The notes below the pieces were generated by a model, which saw only the letters and a list, made by a program, of their open reading frames with translations, made no database searches and was not told the origin of the DNA. From Thalassococcus profundi (GTDB lineage: Bacteria; Pseudomonadota; Alphaproteobacteria; Rhodobacterales; Rhodobacteraceae), in contig NZ_QPMK01000003.1 in assembly GCF_003344785.1 (NCBI RefSeq), positions 106,877 to 170,876 on the forward strand: a stretch of 64,000 bases of DNA. Reading direction: 5' to 3'. Each line of letters starts with the position of its first letter. The first letter of the stretch is position 1. Both the position numbers and the translations under genes were made by a program. Positions 24,801-34,182 of the stretch are shown piece after piece.

Positions 24801-26801
24801 ATGTTCGAAAAGATACTGATCGCCAACCGAGGAGAGATCGCCTGCCGCGTCATCAAGACCGCCCGGCGCATGGGGATCAAGACCGTTGCGGTCTATTCGG
24901 ATGCGGACAAAAACGCCCTGCATGTCGAAATGGCCGACGAGGCGGTGCATATCGGCCCGGCGCCCGCGAACCAGTCCTACATCGTGATCGAAAAGATCAT
25001 GCAGGCGATCCGCGATAGCGGCGCGCAGGCGGTGCATCCGGGATATGGCTTCCTGTCCGAGAACCCGAAATTCGCCGAGGCACTCGAGGCCGAGGGCGTA
25101 GCGTTCATCGGGCCGCCGAAAAAGGCCATCGAGGCGATGGGCGACAAGATCACCTCGAAGAAGCTGGCTCAGGAGGCCGGGGTCAGCACCGTGCCGGGCT
25201 ACATGGGCCTCATTGAGGATGCCGAGGAGGCCGTGAAGATCTCGGGAGAGATTGGCTACCCGGTGATGATCAAGGCCAGCGCCGGGGGCGGCGGCAAGGG
25301 CATGCGCATCGCCTGGAATGACGAGGAGGCGCGAGAGGGCTTCCAGAGTTCCAAGAACGAAGCGGCGAACAGCTTTGGCGACGACCGCATCTTCATCGAG
25401 AAATTCGTGACGCAGCCGCGCCATATCGAGATCCAGGTGCTGGCCGACAGCCACGGCAACACGATCTACCTCAACGAGCGCGAATGCTCGATCCAGCGCC
25501 GGAACCAGAAGGTCATCGAAGAGGCGCCGTCGCCCTTTCTCGATCCCGAAACGCGCAAGGCGATGGGCGAACAGGCCTGCGCCTTGGCCGCGGCGGTTGG
25601 GTATACAAGCGCGGGCACGGTGGAATTCATCGTCGACGGCGACAAGAACTTCTATTTCCTCGAGATGAACACCCGTTTGCAGGTCGAACATCCCGTGACC
25701 GAGCTGATCACCGGCATCGACCTGGTGGAGCAGATGATCCGCGTGGCGGACGGCGAAAAGCTGTCCATCACCCAGGGCGACGTGAAGATCGACGGCTGGG
25801 CCATCGAGAGCCGCCTTTATGCAGAAGACCCCTATCGCGGCTTCCTGCCCTCCATCGGGCGTCTGACGCGCTACCGTCCGCCTGCGGAACTGGCGGTCGA
25901 GGGCGCCAAGGTGCGCAACGATACCGGCGTCTACGAGGGCGGCGAGATCAGCATGTACTACGATCCGATGATCGCCAAGCTCTGCACCTGGGGGCCGGAC
26001 CGGGACGCCGCCATCGAAGGCATGCGCAACGCGCTGGATGCCTTCGAGGTCGAGGGCATCGGCCACAACCTGCCGTTCCTGAGCGCGGTGATGGACCACC
26101 CGAAATTCGCGTGCGGCGACATGACCACGGCCTTCATCGCCGAGGAATATCCCGAGGGTTTTCAGGGCGTTGAACTGCCCGCGGCGGACCTGCGCCGTAT
26201 CGCGGCGGCGACGGCGGCGATGAACCGCGTGGCCGAGATCCGGCGCGCGCGGGTGTCCGGCACGCTCGACAACCACGAACGCCGGGTCGGCGACCGCTGG
26301 AACGTGGCCTTGCAGGGCGAGAGTTTCGACCTGAGCATCGCCGCCGAGAAGGGCGCCGCCACCGTCCGTTTCGACGACGGCACCGAAATGCGCGTCGCGG
26401 GCGACTGGACACCGGGCGACCAGCTGGCCAGCATGGAGGTCGACGGCCTCCCGCTGGTGCTCAAGGTCGGCAAGATCTCGGGCGGTTTCCGCATCCGGTC
26501 GCGCGGTGCCGACCTCAAGGTGCACGTGCGCACGCCGCGGCAGGCCGAACTGGCGCGGCGGATGCCCGAGAAAGAGGCCGCGGATACCTCGAAAATGCTT
26601 CTCTGTCCGATGCCCGGGCTGATGGTCAAGCTCAACGTCGCGGTGGGCGACGAGGTGCAGGAGGGCCAGGCGCTCTGCACCATCGAGGCGATGAAGATGG
26701 AGAACATCCTGCGCGCCGAGCGCAAGGGCACGGTGAGCAAGATCAACGCTGGCGAGGGCGACAGCCTGGCGGTGGACGACGTGATCATGGAGTTCGAATA
26801 A
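24801..26801 (+). CDS. pccA: Propionyl-CoA carboxylase alpha subunit (biotin carboxylase and biotin carrier)
   Basis: Carboxylates its own biotin using ATP and bicarbonate, then passes CO2 to PccB. 666 residues: biotin carboxylase domain about 1-450 (MFEKILIANRGEIACRV; glycine-rich KASAGGGGKGMR), a linker/BT domain, then a biotinyl domain with EAMKMEN (biotin Lys632). The start at 24801 has GGAAGGAACGGAC upstream. Three hairpins, one a full terminator, stand in the 120 nt before it, so it needs its own promoter or regulated readthrough. Confidence 0.97.
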   Translation: MFEKILIANRGEIACRVIKTARRMGIKTVAVYSDADKNALHVEMADEAVHIGPAPANQSYIVIEKIMQAIRDSGAQAVHPGYGFLSENPKFAEALEAEGVAFIGPPKKAIEAMGDKITSKKLAQEAGVSTVPGYMGLIEDAEEAVKISGEIGYPVMIKASAGGGGKGMRIAWNDEEAREGFQSSKNEAANSFGDDRIFIEKFVTQPRHIEIQVLADSHGNTIYLNERECSIQRRNQKVIEEAPSPFLDPETRKAMGEQACALAAAVGYTSAGTVEFIVDGDKNFYFLEMNTRLQVEHPVTELITGIDLVEQMIRVADGEKLSITQGDVKIDGWAIESRLYAEDPYRGFLPSIGRLTRYRPPAELAVEGAKVRNDTGVYEGGEISMYYDPMIAKLCTWGPDRDAAIEGMRNALDAFEVEGIGHNLPFLSAVMDHPKFACGDMTTAFIAEEYPEGFQGVELPAADLRRIAAATAAMNRVAEIRRARVSGTLDNHERRVGDRWNVALQGESFDLSIAAEKGAATVRFDDGTEMRVAGDWTPGDQLASMEVDGLPLVLKVGKISGGFRIRSRGADLKVHVRTPRQAELARRMPEKEAADTSKMLLCPMPGLMVKLNVAVGDEVQEGQALCTIEAMKMENILRAERKGTVSKINAGEGDSLAVDDVIMEFE

Positions 26802-26804
26802 CGC

Positions 26805-27599
26805 ATGTCCGACACCGCCCAGACCACGGCGATGGCCGGCCTCGCGGCGCTTCTGGCGCTGTGGGGGCTCTATGTCTGGCGCGGCGGGTCGGAGGAGCGG
26901 CTGGCGGGCCGGCTGATCTTCCAGTTCTTCGTCACCATCGGGCTGCCGGTGGCCGCGGCGATGGGGCTGATGCTGCTGCTGGTGGCGCGGTTCCTCGACC
27001 TCGACGAAAGGGTCTGGCAGGCGCTGATCGCGGGGCTTTTCATCGCCACCGGCTGGCTCACCACGGCGATCTTCGCGGCCAATGCCCAGCAGCGCGACAA
27101 GGCGGAAAAGACCCGCGACTATCACAAGGCGCTTTACGCCGAGATCGGCAATGCGCTCAACAATCTGTATGACGCGGGCGAGGGCGAGGCGCACGGCAAC
27201 CAGACGCTGGCGCGGATGCGGGTCGAACCGGGCTTCATTCCGCTGGTTCCGCGCGAACATGACGATCACATCTACAACGCCGTGCTGGACGAGATCGAGG
27301 TGCTGCCGCGCGTCACCATCGACGCCGTGGTGTCCTACTACAGCCTGATCAAGGCGATTTCCGCGCTGTGCGACGACATGCGCGGGGACAGGTTCCGGTC
27401 AGAGGAATTCGACCAGTCGCGCCGGATCGCGATGTATTCGGATTACCTGGAGATGCGGAAACAGGCGTTTCTGTCGGGTCAGCATGCGCTGCGGCTGATC
27501 AAGCTCTACTCCGAAGGCGACCGCGCCGGAGCCGAAGAGGCCGCGCGGCTCAGTAGCCCGGACGCGGGCCGGTCCGGCCGGTTATCGGGATCGGAGTGA
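26805..27599 (+). CDS. Membrane protein of unknown function with large cytoplasmic domain
   Basis: 264 residues. Three hydrophobic segments lie near residues 7-24, 40-62 and 71-92, followed by a soluble helical domain rich in charged residues (for example LNNLYDAGEGEAHGNQTLARM). It starts 3 nt after the pccA stop, so it is co-transcribed. No domain recognised. The C-terminal codons overlap the 3' end of a tiny gene on the opposite strand (27550-27624). Confidence 0.7.
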   Translation: MSDTAQTTAMAGLAALLALWGLYVWRGGSEERLAGRLIFQFFVTIGLPVAAAMGLMLLLVARFLDLDERVWQALIAGLFIATGWLTTAIFAANAQQRDKAEKTRDYHKALYAEIGNALNNLYDAGEGEAHGNQTLARMRVEPGFIPLVPREHDDHIYNAVLDEIEVLPRVTIDAVVSYYSLIKAISALCDDMRGDRFRSEEFDQSRRIAMYSDYLEMRKQAFLSGQHALRLIKLYSEGDRAGAEEAARLSSPDAGRSGRLSGSE

Positions 27600-27624
27600 A
27601 CGGGATGTTGGGGTCTTTTTCCAT
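27550..27624 (-). CDS. Candidate 24-residue microprotein, Pro/Gly-rich
   Basis: An ATG (complement of 27622-27624) begins MEKDPNIPFTPIP and ends with RPGY and TGA after 24 codons. It is preceded by a perfect AAGGAGG with 7-nt spacing, and upstream of that by an inverted repeat CTATA/TATAG (27642-27656) in an AT-rich patch suited to a promoter. It overlaps the last 50 nt of the 264-residue membrane-protein gene in antisense. Function unknown. Confidence 0.55.
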   Translation of the reverse strand: MEKDPNIPFTPIPITGRTGPRPGY

Positions 27625-27666
27625 GATCACGCCTCCTTGCGCTATACTGTATATAGGTGTGCGGCG

Positions 27667-28152
27667 CTACTGGCGCAAGGCATCGCGCCGGTCGCGGACC
27701 TCTTGCTGGCGCAGCGGCAGCTTGTCGATGTTGCGCGTAAGCTCGCGCACCGCCCAGGGTTCGGGCTTGCGCAGCACCACCGATCCGTCCTTGGCCAGCA
27801 CCACCGTCATGAAGCCGCGCGGACGCAGCTGCCGCCGCGGCTGGCTGCGTGCATCGGGGTCGGTGTCGGTCACGATCACCACGTCGCGTTCGTCGAGCAC
27901 GTCCAGCCGTTCGGTCAGCAGCTGCATCTGCTGCACGTACCGTGGATCGGCGGGGCTGTCGGCGAAGACCACCAGCGGACGCTTGAGCCAGAGCAGGTCG
28001 TTCAGATCGACCTCCGCGGCATCGAGAATCATCTCTTCGGTCTGGACCGGCGCTTGGATCGGTGCGGCGCTGCTGCCGGCGGACTGTGCGGACACGCCGG
28101 ACGCGGCACTGGCAAGACCGAGGGCAAGCGCAAGTGTTAAGCATGTTTTCAT
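27667..28152 (-). CDS. DUF4174-domain secreted protein
   Basis: 161 residues. Signal peptide MKTCLTLALALGLASAASGVSA, then the DUF4174 pattern: LLWLKRPLVVFADSPADPRY, DERDVVIVTDTDP, and MTVVLAKDGSVVLRKPEPW, resembling a thioredoxin-like fold without active-site cysteines. The function of the family is unknown. The start at 28152 is the first Met of the signal peptide. It is convergent with the upstream membrane-protein gene and divergent from the sulfotransferase-like gene. Confidence 0.8.
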   Translation of the reverse strand: MKTCLTLALALGLASAASGVSAQSAGSSAAPIQAPVQTEEMILDAAEVDLNDLLWLKRPLVVFADSPADPRYVQQMQLLTERLDVLDERDVVIVTDTDPDARSQPRRQLRPRGFMTVVLAKDGSVVLRKPEPWAVRELTRNIDKLPLRQQEVRDRRDALRQ

Positions 28153-28288
28153 ACCCGCGAATATAGGCAGCCCGCGCGGCTTTGCGAACGGCCAAGTGAC
28201 CGGGACCCGTGAAAATTTTAACGTTAAGGGCTTTGTCAGGGGTGCCGCGTCATGATCGCCGTGACTTGCAACAACGGCGGACACGGCC

Positions 28289-29230
28289 TTGGACATCATT
28301 CTGCACCTCGGGGCGCACCGCTGCGCCTCGACCAGCTTTCAGACCTACATGCGGCAATCGGGCGCGGCCCTTTCGGGACAGGGGATCGGGTTCTGGGGGC
28401 CGCAGCGCACCCGCAAGGGTCTGTTTCACGATTTGCCCGAGCAGCCCAGCAACTCCGTCCGCGGGCGGCGCGCGGCGGGGCGGGTGGCGCTGTCCTGCGC
28501 GGCGACGGCCCGGCGCGGGGTCGCGGTGCTGCTGGTCAGCGACGAGAACATGCTCGGCACGCCGCGCCGGAACCTGCGCGCGCGGTCGCTTTATCCGCAG
28601 GTCGGGGAACGGGTGGCGCGGTTCCACCATGCCTTCGGCGGCCGGCCGCGCCGCGCGCTGCTGCAGATCCGTTCGCTCGACAGCTACTGGGCGTCCCTGT
28701 TGGCCTACCTGCTGCCGCGCGGCTTGCCGTGTCCGGATGCCGAAACGCTGGCGGCGCTGGCCGCGGCGCCCCGCAGCTGGCGGCAGGTCGTGACCGACCT
28801 GTCCTGCGCCATGCCCGGGACCGAACTGCTGGTGACCCCTTTCGAACGCTTCGCCGCGCATCCCGACCGGCTGCTGCAACGGGCGACGGGGATGCTCTTT
28901 CCCCCTGCCGCGCCGGCGGACGGACCCTGGTGCAACCGGGCGCCGGACGTTCCCACCCTGGCCGAGGTCATGGCGGCGCGCGGCGAGGACCCGGCGCGAC
29001 TGGGCGCCCGGTCGGGCCGCTGGATGCCGTTTTCGCCGCTTCAAGCCCTGCACCTGCGCGCGGCCTATGCGGACGATCTTTACTGGCTGCGCGCCGGGGC
29101 CGACGGGCTCGCGCGCTACATCGAGGAACCGGAACCGGACAAGACCAGGACCACCTGGCCGCCGGATCTGCTGGAAAGAGGACCAACCGCTGATGACACA
29201 GACACCCGAAGAGTGGCGCAAGATCGCTGA
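28289..29230 (+). CDS. Sulfotransferase-like P-loop protein
   Basis: 313 residues. The N-terminal [20 protein letters not shown] matches the 5'-phosphosulfate-binding loop of PAPS-dependent sulfotransferases (usually HxGxxKTGTTS), here with Arg in place of Lys. The start is TTG; no ATG is available at the right place. It overlaps the methylmalonyl-CoA mutase start by 38 nt, implying coupling. It lies between pccA and the mutase gene, but there is no known role for a sulfotransferase in propionate use. Confidence 0.65.
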   Translation: MDIILHLGAHRCASTSFQTYMRQSGAALSGQGIGFWGPQRTRKGLFHDLPEQPSNSVRGRRAAGRVALSCAATARRGVAVLLVSDENMLGTPRRNLRARSLYPQVGERVARFHHAFGGRPRRALLQIRSLDSYWASLLAYLLPRGLPCPDAETLAALAAAPRSWRQVVTDLSCAMPGTELLVTPFERFAAHPDRLLQRATGMLFPPAAPADGPWCNRAPDVPTLAEVMAARGEDPARLGARSGRWMPFSPLQALHLRAAYADDLYWLRAGADGLARYIEEPEPDKTRTTWPPDLLERGPTADDTDTRRVAQDR

Positions 29231-31322
29231 GAAAGAGCTGCGCGGGCGCAGCGTCGACGACCTGACCTGGCAGACGCTGGAAGGGATCGCCGTCAAGCCG
29301 ATCTACACCGCCGAGGACGTCGAGGGCCTGCCGCACATGGGCAGCCTGCCGGGGGCGGAGCCCTTCACCCGCGGCGTGAAGGCCACGATGTACGCGGGAC
29401 GGCCCTGGACGATCCGGCAATATGCGGGCTTTTCCACCGCCGAGGAAAGCAACGCCTTCTACCGCCGCAACCTCGCCGCCGGTCAGCAGGGGGTCAGCGT
29501 GGCCTTCGACCTCGCCACCCACCGCGGCTACGACAGCGACCACCCTCGCGTGGTGGGCGACGTGGGCAAGGCGGGCGTCGCCATCGATTCCGTCGAGGAC
29601 ATGAAGATCCTCTTCGATGGCATCCCGCTCGACCAGGTGTCGGTGTCGATGACGATGAACGGCGCGGTCATCCCGATCCTCGCCAACTTCATCGTCGCAG
29701 GCGAAGAGCAGGGACACGACAAGTCGGTGCTGTCGGGGACGATCCAGAACGACATTCTCAAGGAGTTCATGGTCCGCAACACCTATGTCTACCCGCCCGA
29801 ACCGTCGATGCGGATCATCGCGGACATCATCGAATACACCAGCACCGAGATGCCGCGCTTCAACTCGATCAGCATTTCCGGCTACCACATGCAGGAGGCC
29901 GGCGCGAACCTTGTGCAGGAACTGGCCTTCACGCTCGCCGACGGCAAGGAATACGTGAAAACCGCGATGGCCCGCGGCATGGACATCGACAAATTCGCGG
30001 GGCGGTTGTCGTTCTTCTTCGCCATCGGCAAGAACTTCTTCATGGAGGCGGCCAAGCTGCGCGCGGCGCGGATGCTCTGGCACCGGATCATGACCGAACT
30101 GGGCGCGCAGAACCCCAAGTCCAAGATGCTGCGCACCCATTGCCAGACCAGCGGCGTGACGCTGTCGGAACAAGATCCTTACAACAACGTCATCCGCACC
30201 GCCTACGAGGCGATGAGCGCGGTGCTGGGCGGCACGCAATCGCTGCACACCAACGCGCTGGACGAGGCCATCGCCCTGCCCACCGATTTCAGCGCCCGCA
30301 TCGCCCGCAACACCCAGCTGGTGCTGCAGGAGGAAACCGGCGTCACCAACGTGGTCGACCCACTGGCAGGCTCCTACTACGTCGAAAAGCTGACCCATGA
30401 TCTGGCCGAAGCCGCCTGGGCGATCATCGAGGAAGTGGACGAGATGGGCGGCATGACCAAGGCCGTGGCCAGCGGTATGCCGAAGCTTCGGATCGAGGAG
30501 ACGGCAGCGCGGCGCCAGGCCGATATCGACCGCGGCACCGAGGTGATCGTCGGGGTCAACAAGTATCGCAAGGACAAGGAAGACCCGATCGACATCCGCG
30601 ACATCGACAACGACGAGGTGCGCGAATCCCAGGTGCGGCGGCTGGAGCGCATCCGGTCGAGCCGCGATGACGGCGCCTGCACCGCAGCGCTCGAAGAGCT
30701 GTCCCGCCGCGCGGCGGACGGCGGCAACCTGCTCGAAGCGGCGGTCGAAGCGGCCCGCGCCCGGGCCTCGGTCGGAGAGATCAGCATGGCGATGGAAAAG
30801 GTGTTCGGACGGCACCGCGCGGAGGTGAAGACATTGGCAGGGGTGTATGGCGCCGCCTACGAGGGCGACGAGGGGTTCGCCGCGATCCAGAAATCGGTCG
30901 AGGACTTCGCCGAGGAGGAAGGCCGCCGCCCGCGCATGCTGGTGGTCAAGATGGGACAGGACGGCCACGACCGCGGCGCCAAGGTGATCGCCACCGCATT
31001 TGCCGACATCGGCTTCGACGTCGACGTGGGGCCGCTGTTCCAGACGCCGGAAGAGGCGGCGCAGGATGCGGTCGACAACGACGTGCACGTGGTGGGAATT
31101 TCCTCGCAGGCGGCGGGGCACCGGACGCTGGCGCCGCAGCTGGTGCGCGCGCTGAAAGAGGCCGGCGCCGAGGATATCCTGGTGATCTGCGGCGGGGTCA
31201 TTCCGCAGCAGGATTACACGTTCCTGCAGGATGCGGGCGTCAAGGCGATCTTCGGCCCCGGCACCAACATCCCCGAGGCGGCGCAGGACATCCTGCGGCT
31301 GATCCGCGAGGCGCGCGGCTGA
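29193..31322 (+). CDS. Methylmalonyl-CoA mutase, single-chain, B12-dependent
   Basis: Converts (R)-methylmalonyl-CoA to succinyl-CoA, the last step after propionyl-CoA carboxylase. 709 residues: TIM-barrel domain about 1-530 with [13 protein letters not shown] and [16 protein letters not shown], then the cobalamin domain with DGHDRGAK (DxHxxG: Asp590, His592, Gly595). The start at 29193 ([16 protein letters not shown]) fits the scpA/mcm N-terminus. The methylmalonyl-CoA epimerase gene is not seen in the window. Confidence 0.95.
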   Translation: MTQTPEEWRKIAEKELRGRSVDDLTWQTLEGIAVKPIYTAEDVEGLPHMGSLPGAEPFTRGVKATMYAGRPWTIRQYAGFSTAEESNAFYRRNLAAGQQGVSVAFDLATHRGYDSDHPRVVGDVGKAGVAIDSVEDMKILFDGIPLDQVSVSMTMNGAVIPILANFIVAGEEQGHDKSVLSGTIQNDILKEFMVRNTYVYPPEPSMRIIADIIEYTSTEMPRFNSISISGYHMQEAGANLVQELAFTLADGKEYVKTAMARGMDIDKFAGRLSFFFAIGKNFFMEAAKLRAARMLWHRIMTELGAQNPKSKMLRTHCQTSGVTLSEQDPYNNVIRTAYEAMSAVLGGTQSLHTNALDEAIALPTDFSARIARNTQLVLQEETGVTNVVDPLAGSYYVEKLTHDLAEAAWAIIEEVDEMGGMTKAVASGMPKLRIEETAARRQADIDRGTEVIVGVNKYRKDKEDPIDIRDIDNDEVRESQVRRLERIRSSRDDGACTAALEELSRRAADGGNLLEAAVEAARARASVGEISMAMEKVFGRHRAEVKTLAGVYGAAYEGDEGFAAIQKSVEDFAEEEGRRPRMLVVKMGQDGHDRGAKVIATAFADIGFDVDVGPLFQTPEEAAQDAVDNDVHVVGISSQAAGHRTLAPQLVRALKEAGAEDILVICGGVIPQQDYTFLQDAGVKAIFGPGTNIPEAAQDILRLIREARG

Positions 31323-31326
31323 GCCC

Positions 31327-31938
31327 ATGCTGACGCTCGATCACCTGGCGGTGCTGGGCACGTCGCTGGCGGCGGCACAGGCCCATGCAGAGGCTGCGCT
31401 GGGCCGCGTCTTGCGCCCGGGCGGGCGTCATCCGCATTTCGCCACCCATAATGCGCTGCTGGGGCTCGAGGCGGGGCTCTACCTTGAAGCCATCGCCATC
31501 GACCCCGATGCCAAGGCGCCGGGATACCCGCGCTGGTTCGGGCTGGATGACTTCACCGGCGCGCCGCGGCTCGACAAGTGGATTTGCCGGGTGGACGACC
31601 TCGACGCCGCGCTGCAGGCCTTGCCGATGGCGGGCCAGCCGGTGGCGCTGTCGCGCGGCGACCTGCGCTGGCGCATGGCGGTGCCCGAGGATGGGCGTCT
31701 TCCCTGGGGCGGGCTCTTTCCGGCGCTGATCGAATGGCAGACCGCGCCCATCCCCGGCGACACCCTCTCGGAACCCGGCCTGCGGCTCGACCGGCTGACC
31801 GTCACACATCCCGAGGCCGGGGCACTGCAGGACCTGCTGGCGCCGTACATTGCCGATCCGCGCGTCGGATTCGAGACCGGAGCGGCGGGCCTGCGGGCAC
31901 GATTCGCCACGCCCGAGGGCGAAAAGGTGCTGACATGA
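31327..31938 (+). CDS. VOC/glyoxalase-like domain protein
   Basis: 203 residues; begins [14 protein letters not shown] with a first metal-ligand His typical of the vicinal oxygen chelate fold, and contains [20 protein letters not shown] matching the Glyoxalase_3-like group. Starts 4 nt after the mutase stop, so it is likely co-transcribed. Being next to the mutase it could be mistaken for methylmalonyl-CoA epimerase, but it lacks the compact ~140-residue epimerase layout. Substrate unknown. Confidence 0.75.
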   Translation: MLTLDHLAVLGTSLAAAQAHAEAALGRVLRPGGRHPHFATHNALLGLEAGLYLEAIAIDPDAKAPGYPRWFGLDDFTGAPRLDKWICRVDDLDAALQALPMAGQPVALSRGDLRWRMAVPEDGRLPWGGLFPALIEWQTAPIPGDTLSEPGLRLDRLTVTHPEAGALQDLLAPYIADPRVGFETGAAGLRARFATPEGEKVLT

Positions 31939-32414
31939 TCGTCCGGCCCGCCGCGGCAGGCGATGCCGCCGCCATCGCCGCGATCCAGAACCCGGTGATC
32001 GAATCCACCGCCATCACTTTCACCACGCTGCTGAAGACGCCCGAAGGCATCGCCGAGGATATCGCTGCGCGCGGCCCCGCCTTCCAGGTGGTGGAGATGG
32101 ACGGCGCGGTGGCGGGCTTCGCCACCTATTTCCCGTTTCGCGGGGGTCCGGGCTATGCCCGTACAAAGGAGCATTCCATCGTGCTCGCGCCAGCGGCCTG
32201 GGGGCAGGGCGCGGGCCGTGCGCTGATGGGCGCGCTGATGGATGCGGCGCGGGCCGAAGAGGTGCATTCGCTCTGGGCCGGGGTCAGCGCGGAGAACCCG
32301 GCAGGCGTGAAATTCCACGCCGCGCTGGGGTTCAAGGAGATCGCGAGGCTTCCGGAAGTGGGCCACAAGTTCGGGCGCTGGATCGACCTTGTGCTGATGC
32401 AGAAAATTCTCTGA
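31935..32414 (+). CDS. GNAT family N-acetyltransferase (phosphinothricin acetyltransferase-like)
   Basis: 159 residues. The acetyl-CoA-binding signature is [14 protein letters not shown]; the motif [13 protein letters not shown] near the N-terminus and [20 protein letters not shown] near the C-terminus are typical of the Pat/Bar-like subgroup that acetylates small amines. The ATG overlaps the preceding stop (ATGA), so it is coupled to the VOC gene. Natural substrate unknown. Confidence 0.85.
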   Translation: MIVRPAAAGDAAAIAAIQNPVIESTAITFTTLLKTPEGIAEDIAARGPAFQVVEMDGAVAGFATYFPFRGGPGYARTKEHSIVLAPAAWGQGAGRALMGALMDAARAEEVHSLWAGVSAENPAGVKFHAALGFKEIARLPEVGHKFGRWIDLVLMQKIL

Positions 32415-32457
32415 TTGTCGCACTGACAACGGCCCGGCGGCGCTTTAGAGTGACACA

Positions 32458-33141
32458 ATGTCAATTTGGTCCCGCATCACCCAGGCCGTCTCCGCCCTTG
32501 CCAAGGGCGAGGGGCTGTCGGCTGTCTTCGAACGGCTGCGCACGCCGCCGGAACGCTCGGTCGCCTTCACCATCGCTGTGATCGCGCTCTCGGCCAAGAT
32601 GGCCAAGGCCGATGGGTTGGTGACGCGCGCCGAGGTCATGGCCTTCCGCGAGGTGTTCCACATCGCGCCCGAGGACGAGGCGGGGGCGGCGCGGGTCTTC
32701 AACCTCGCGCGGCAGGATGTTGCGGGATTCGAGGAATACGCGCAGCGCATCCGCGCCATGTTCCGCGAGACCAGCGGCACGCTCTGCGATCTGCTCGAGG
32801 GGCTGTTTCACATCGCCATCGCCGACGGCACCTACCATCCGAAAGAGGATGCCTTCCTCGCGCGGGTGGCCGAGATTTTCGACCTGCCCGAAGCCGAGTT
32901 CCGCAAGCTGCGGGCGCGATTTGTGCCAGATGCGGCGCCCGATCCCTACACTGTGCTTGGCGTCAGCCCGGACATGCCGCTGCCGCAGATCCGCAAGGTC
33001 TGGCGCGGGCTGGTCCGCGAAAGCCACCCCGACCGCATGGTCGCGCGCGGCCTTCCGCAAGAGGCGGTGAAGATGAGCGAAAAGCGCCTGGTGGCGATCA
33101 ACCGGGCCTGGGAAGAGATCCAGGCGCGCACCGCCGCCTGA
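32458..33141 (+). CDS. TerB-domain / J-domain protein (DjlA-like)
   Basis: 227 residues. TerB-like helical domain about 35-150 (AFTIAVIALSAKMAKADG; HIAIADGTYHPKEDAFL), then a J domain about 162-225 with the HPD signature His190-Pro191-Asp192. J domains stimulate Hsp70 ATPase, so it is a likely DnaK co-chaperone. There is no transmembrane anchor, unlike E. coli DjlA. One nucleotide separates it from the nuclease-like gene downstream. Confidence 0.88.
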   Translation: MSIWSRITQAVSALAKGEGLSAVFERLRTPPERSVAFTIAVIALSAKMAKADGLVTRAEVMAFREVFHIAPEDEAGAARVFNLARQDVAGFEEYAQRIRAMFRETSGTLCDLLEGLFHIAIADGTYHPKEDAFLARVAEIFDLPEAEFRKLRARFVPDAAPDPYTVLGVSPDMPLPQIRKVWRGLVRESHPDRMVARGLPQEAVKMSEKRLVAINRAWEEIQARTAA

Positions 33142-33142
33142 G

Positions 33143-34144
33143 ATGCGCATCGCCACCTACAACGTCGAATGGTTCGACGCGCTGTTCGACGACGGCGGGC
33201 AGCTTCTGATGAACGACGGCTGGTCGGCGCGGCACAACGTGACCCGCGCGCAGCAGACCGAGGCCCTGGGGGTTGTTTTTGCGGCGCTCGATGCGGACGC
33301 GGTCATGGTGATCGAGGCGCCCGACACCCACCGCCGCCGCAGCACGATCCCGGCGCTGGAAAGCTTTGCGCGCGCCTTCGATCTGCGGGCACGGGCGGCG
33401 GTCATGGGGTTCGTGAACGGCACCCAACAGGAAATCGCCCTGATGTACGACCCGGAGCGGCTGGAGGTGCGGCACGATCCGGGGCAGAACGACGCCGCGC
33501 CGCGCTTCGACGGGACGTTTCACATCGACCTCGATGTCGACCGCACCCGCGATGTGGTGCGCTTTTCCAAGCCGCCGCTGGAACTGGCGGCGGTCTCGGC
33601 GGGCGGCACCGCGTTCCGGCTGATCGGCGCGCATCTGAAATCCAAGGCGCCGCACGGCGCGCAGGGGCGCGACGCGGTGATGCGCCTGTCGATCGCCAAC
33701 CGCCGCAAGCAGCTGGCCCAGGCGATCTGGCTGCGCGCCCGGATCGAAGACCAGCTGAGCGCGGGCGAAAGCCTGATCGTGCTGGGCGACCTCAACGACG
33801 GGCCGGGGCTCGATGAATATGAGAACCTTTTCGGCCGGTCGTCTGTCGAGATCGTGCTGGGGGACGCCGACCCGAAGCTTTACGACCCCAATGCCGCGCA
33901 GGCCTTGCAGCGGCGGCTGGGATTGCAGCCGACCACGGCGCGCTTTTACCTCGGGCACCAGAAACGCTATCTGCAGGCGCTTCTGGACTACATCATGGTG
34001 TCGCCTGACCTGCGCGCACGCGATCCCGTCTGGCGCATCTGGCATCCCTTCGACGATCCGCGCTGCTGGGAAGTGCCGGAGCTGCGCCACGCGCTGCTGA
34101 TCGCGTCGGATCATTTCCCGGTCACGCTGGACATCGCGCTCTGA
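33143..34144 (+). CDS. Endonuclease/exonuclease/phosphatase family protein
   Basis: 333 residues of the EEP superfamily (DNase I/AP-endonuclease fold). MRIATYNVEWFD holds the first metal-site Asn; GAHLKSKAP and GDLNDGPG give later catalytic positions, and ASDHFPVTLDIAL the final Asp-His. No signal peptide, so cytoplasmic. Substrate (nucleic acid, phosphoester or sugar-phosphate) cannot be assigned. Starts one base after the TerB/J stop. Confidence 0.88.
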   Translation: MRIATYNVEWFDALFDDGGQLLMNDGWSARHNVTRAQQTEALGVVFAALDADAVMVIEAPDTHRRRSTIPALESFARAFDLRARAAVMGFVNGTQQEIALMYDPERLEVRHDPGQNDAAPRFDGTFHIDLDVDRTRDVVRFSKPPLELAAVSAGGTAFRLIGAHLKSKAPHGAQGRDAVMRLSIANRRKQLAQAIWLRARIEDQLSAGESLIVLGDLNDGPGLDEYENLFGRSSVEIVLGDADPKLYDPNAAQALQRRLGLQPTTARFYLGHQKRYLQALLDYIMVSPDLRARDPVWRIWHPFDDPRCWEVPELRHALLIASDHFPVTLDIAL

Positions 34145-34147
34145 CCC

Positions 34148-34176
34148 TTCTCAGACGGGCGCGGTGTGCCTATATT
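34148..34176 (+). promoter_or_regulatory. Candidate promoter giving a leaderless mRNA
   Basis: TTCTCA (34148-34153), 17 nt, TATATT (34171-34176). The ATG of the next gene starts 7 nt after the -10, exactly where transcription would begin, and no well-spaced Shine-Dalgarno is present. Confidence 0.35.
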
Positions 34177-34182
34177 AGGGGC

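Noticed and set aside
24085-24819. Open frame overlapping the 119-residue gene stop (ATGA)
   Set aside because: It reads through a strong terminator, the 68-residue lipoprotein gene and a second terminator, and has no recognisable domain.
24234-27269. Long antisense frame opposite pccA
   Set aside because: Shadow of pccA, whose biotin carboxylase and carrier motifs are complete.
31327-31938. Methylmalonyl-CoA epimerase
   Set aside because: Location beside the mutase is suggestive, but the length (203 residues) and motifs fit a Glyoxalase_3-like VOC protein rather than the compact epimerase.
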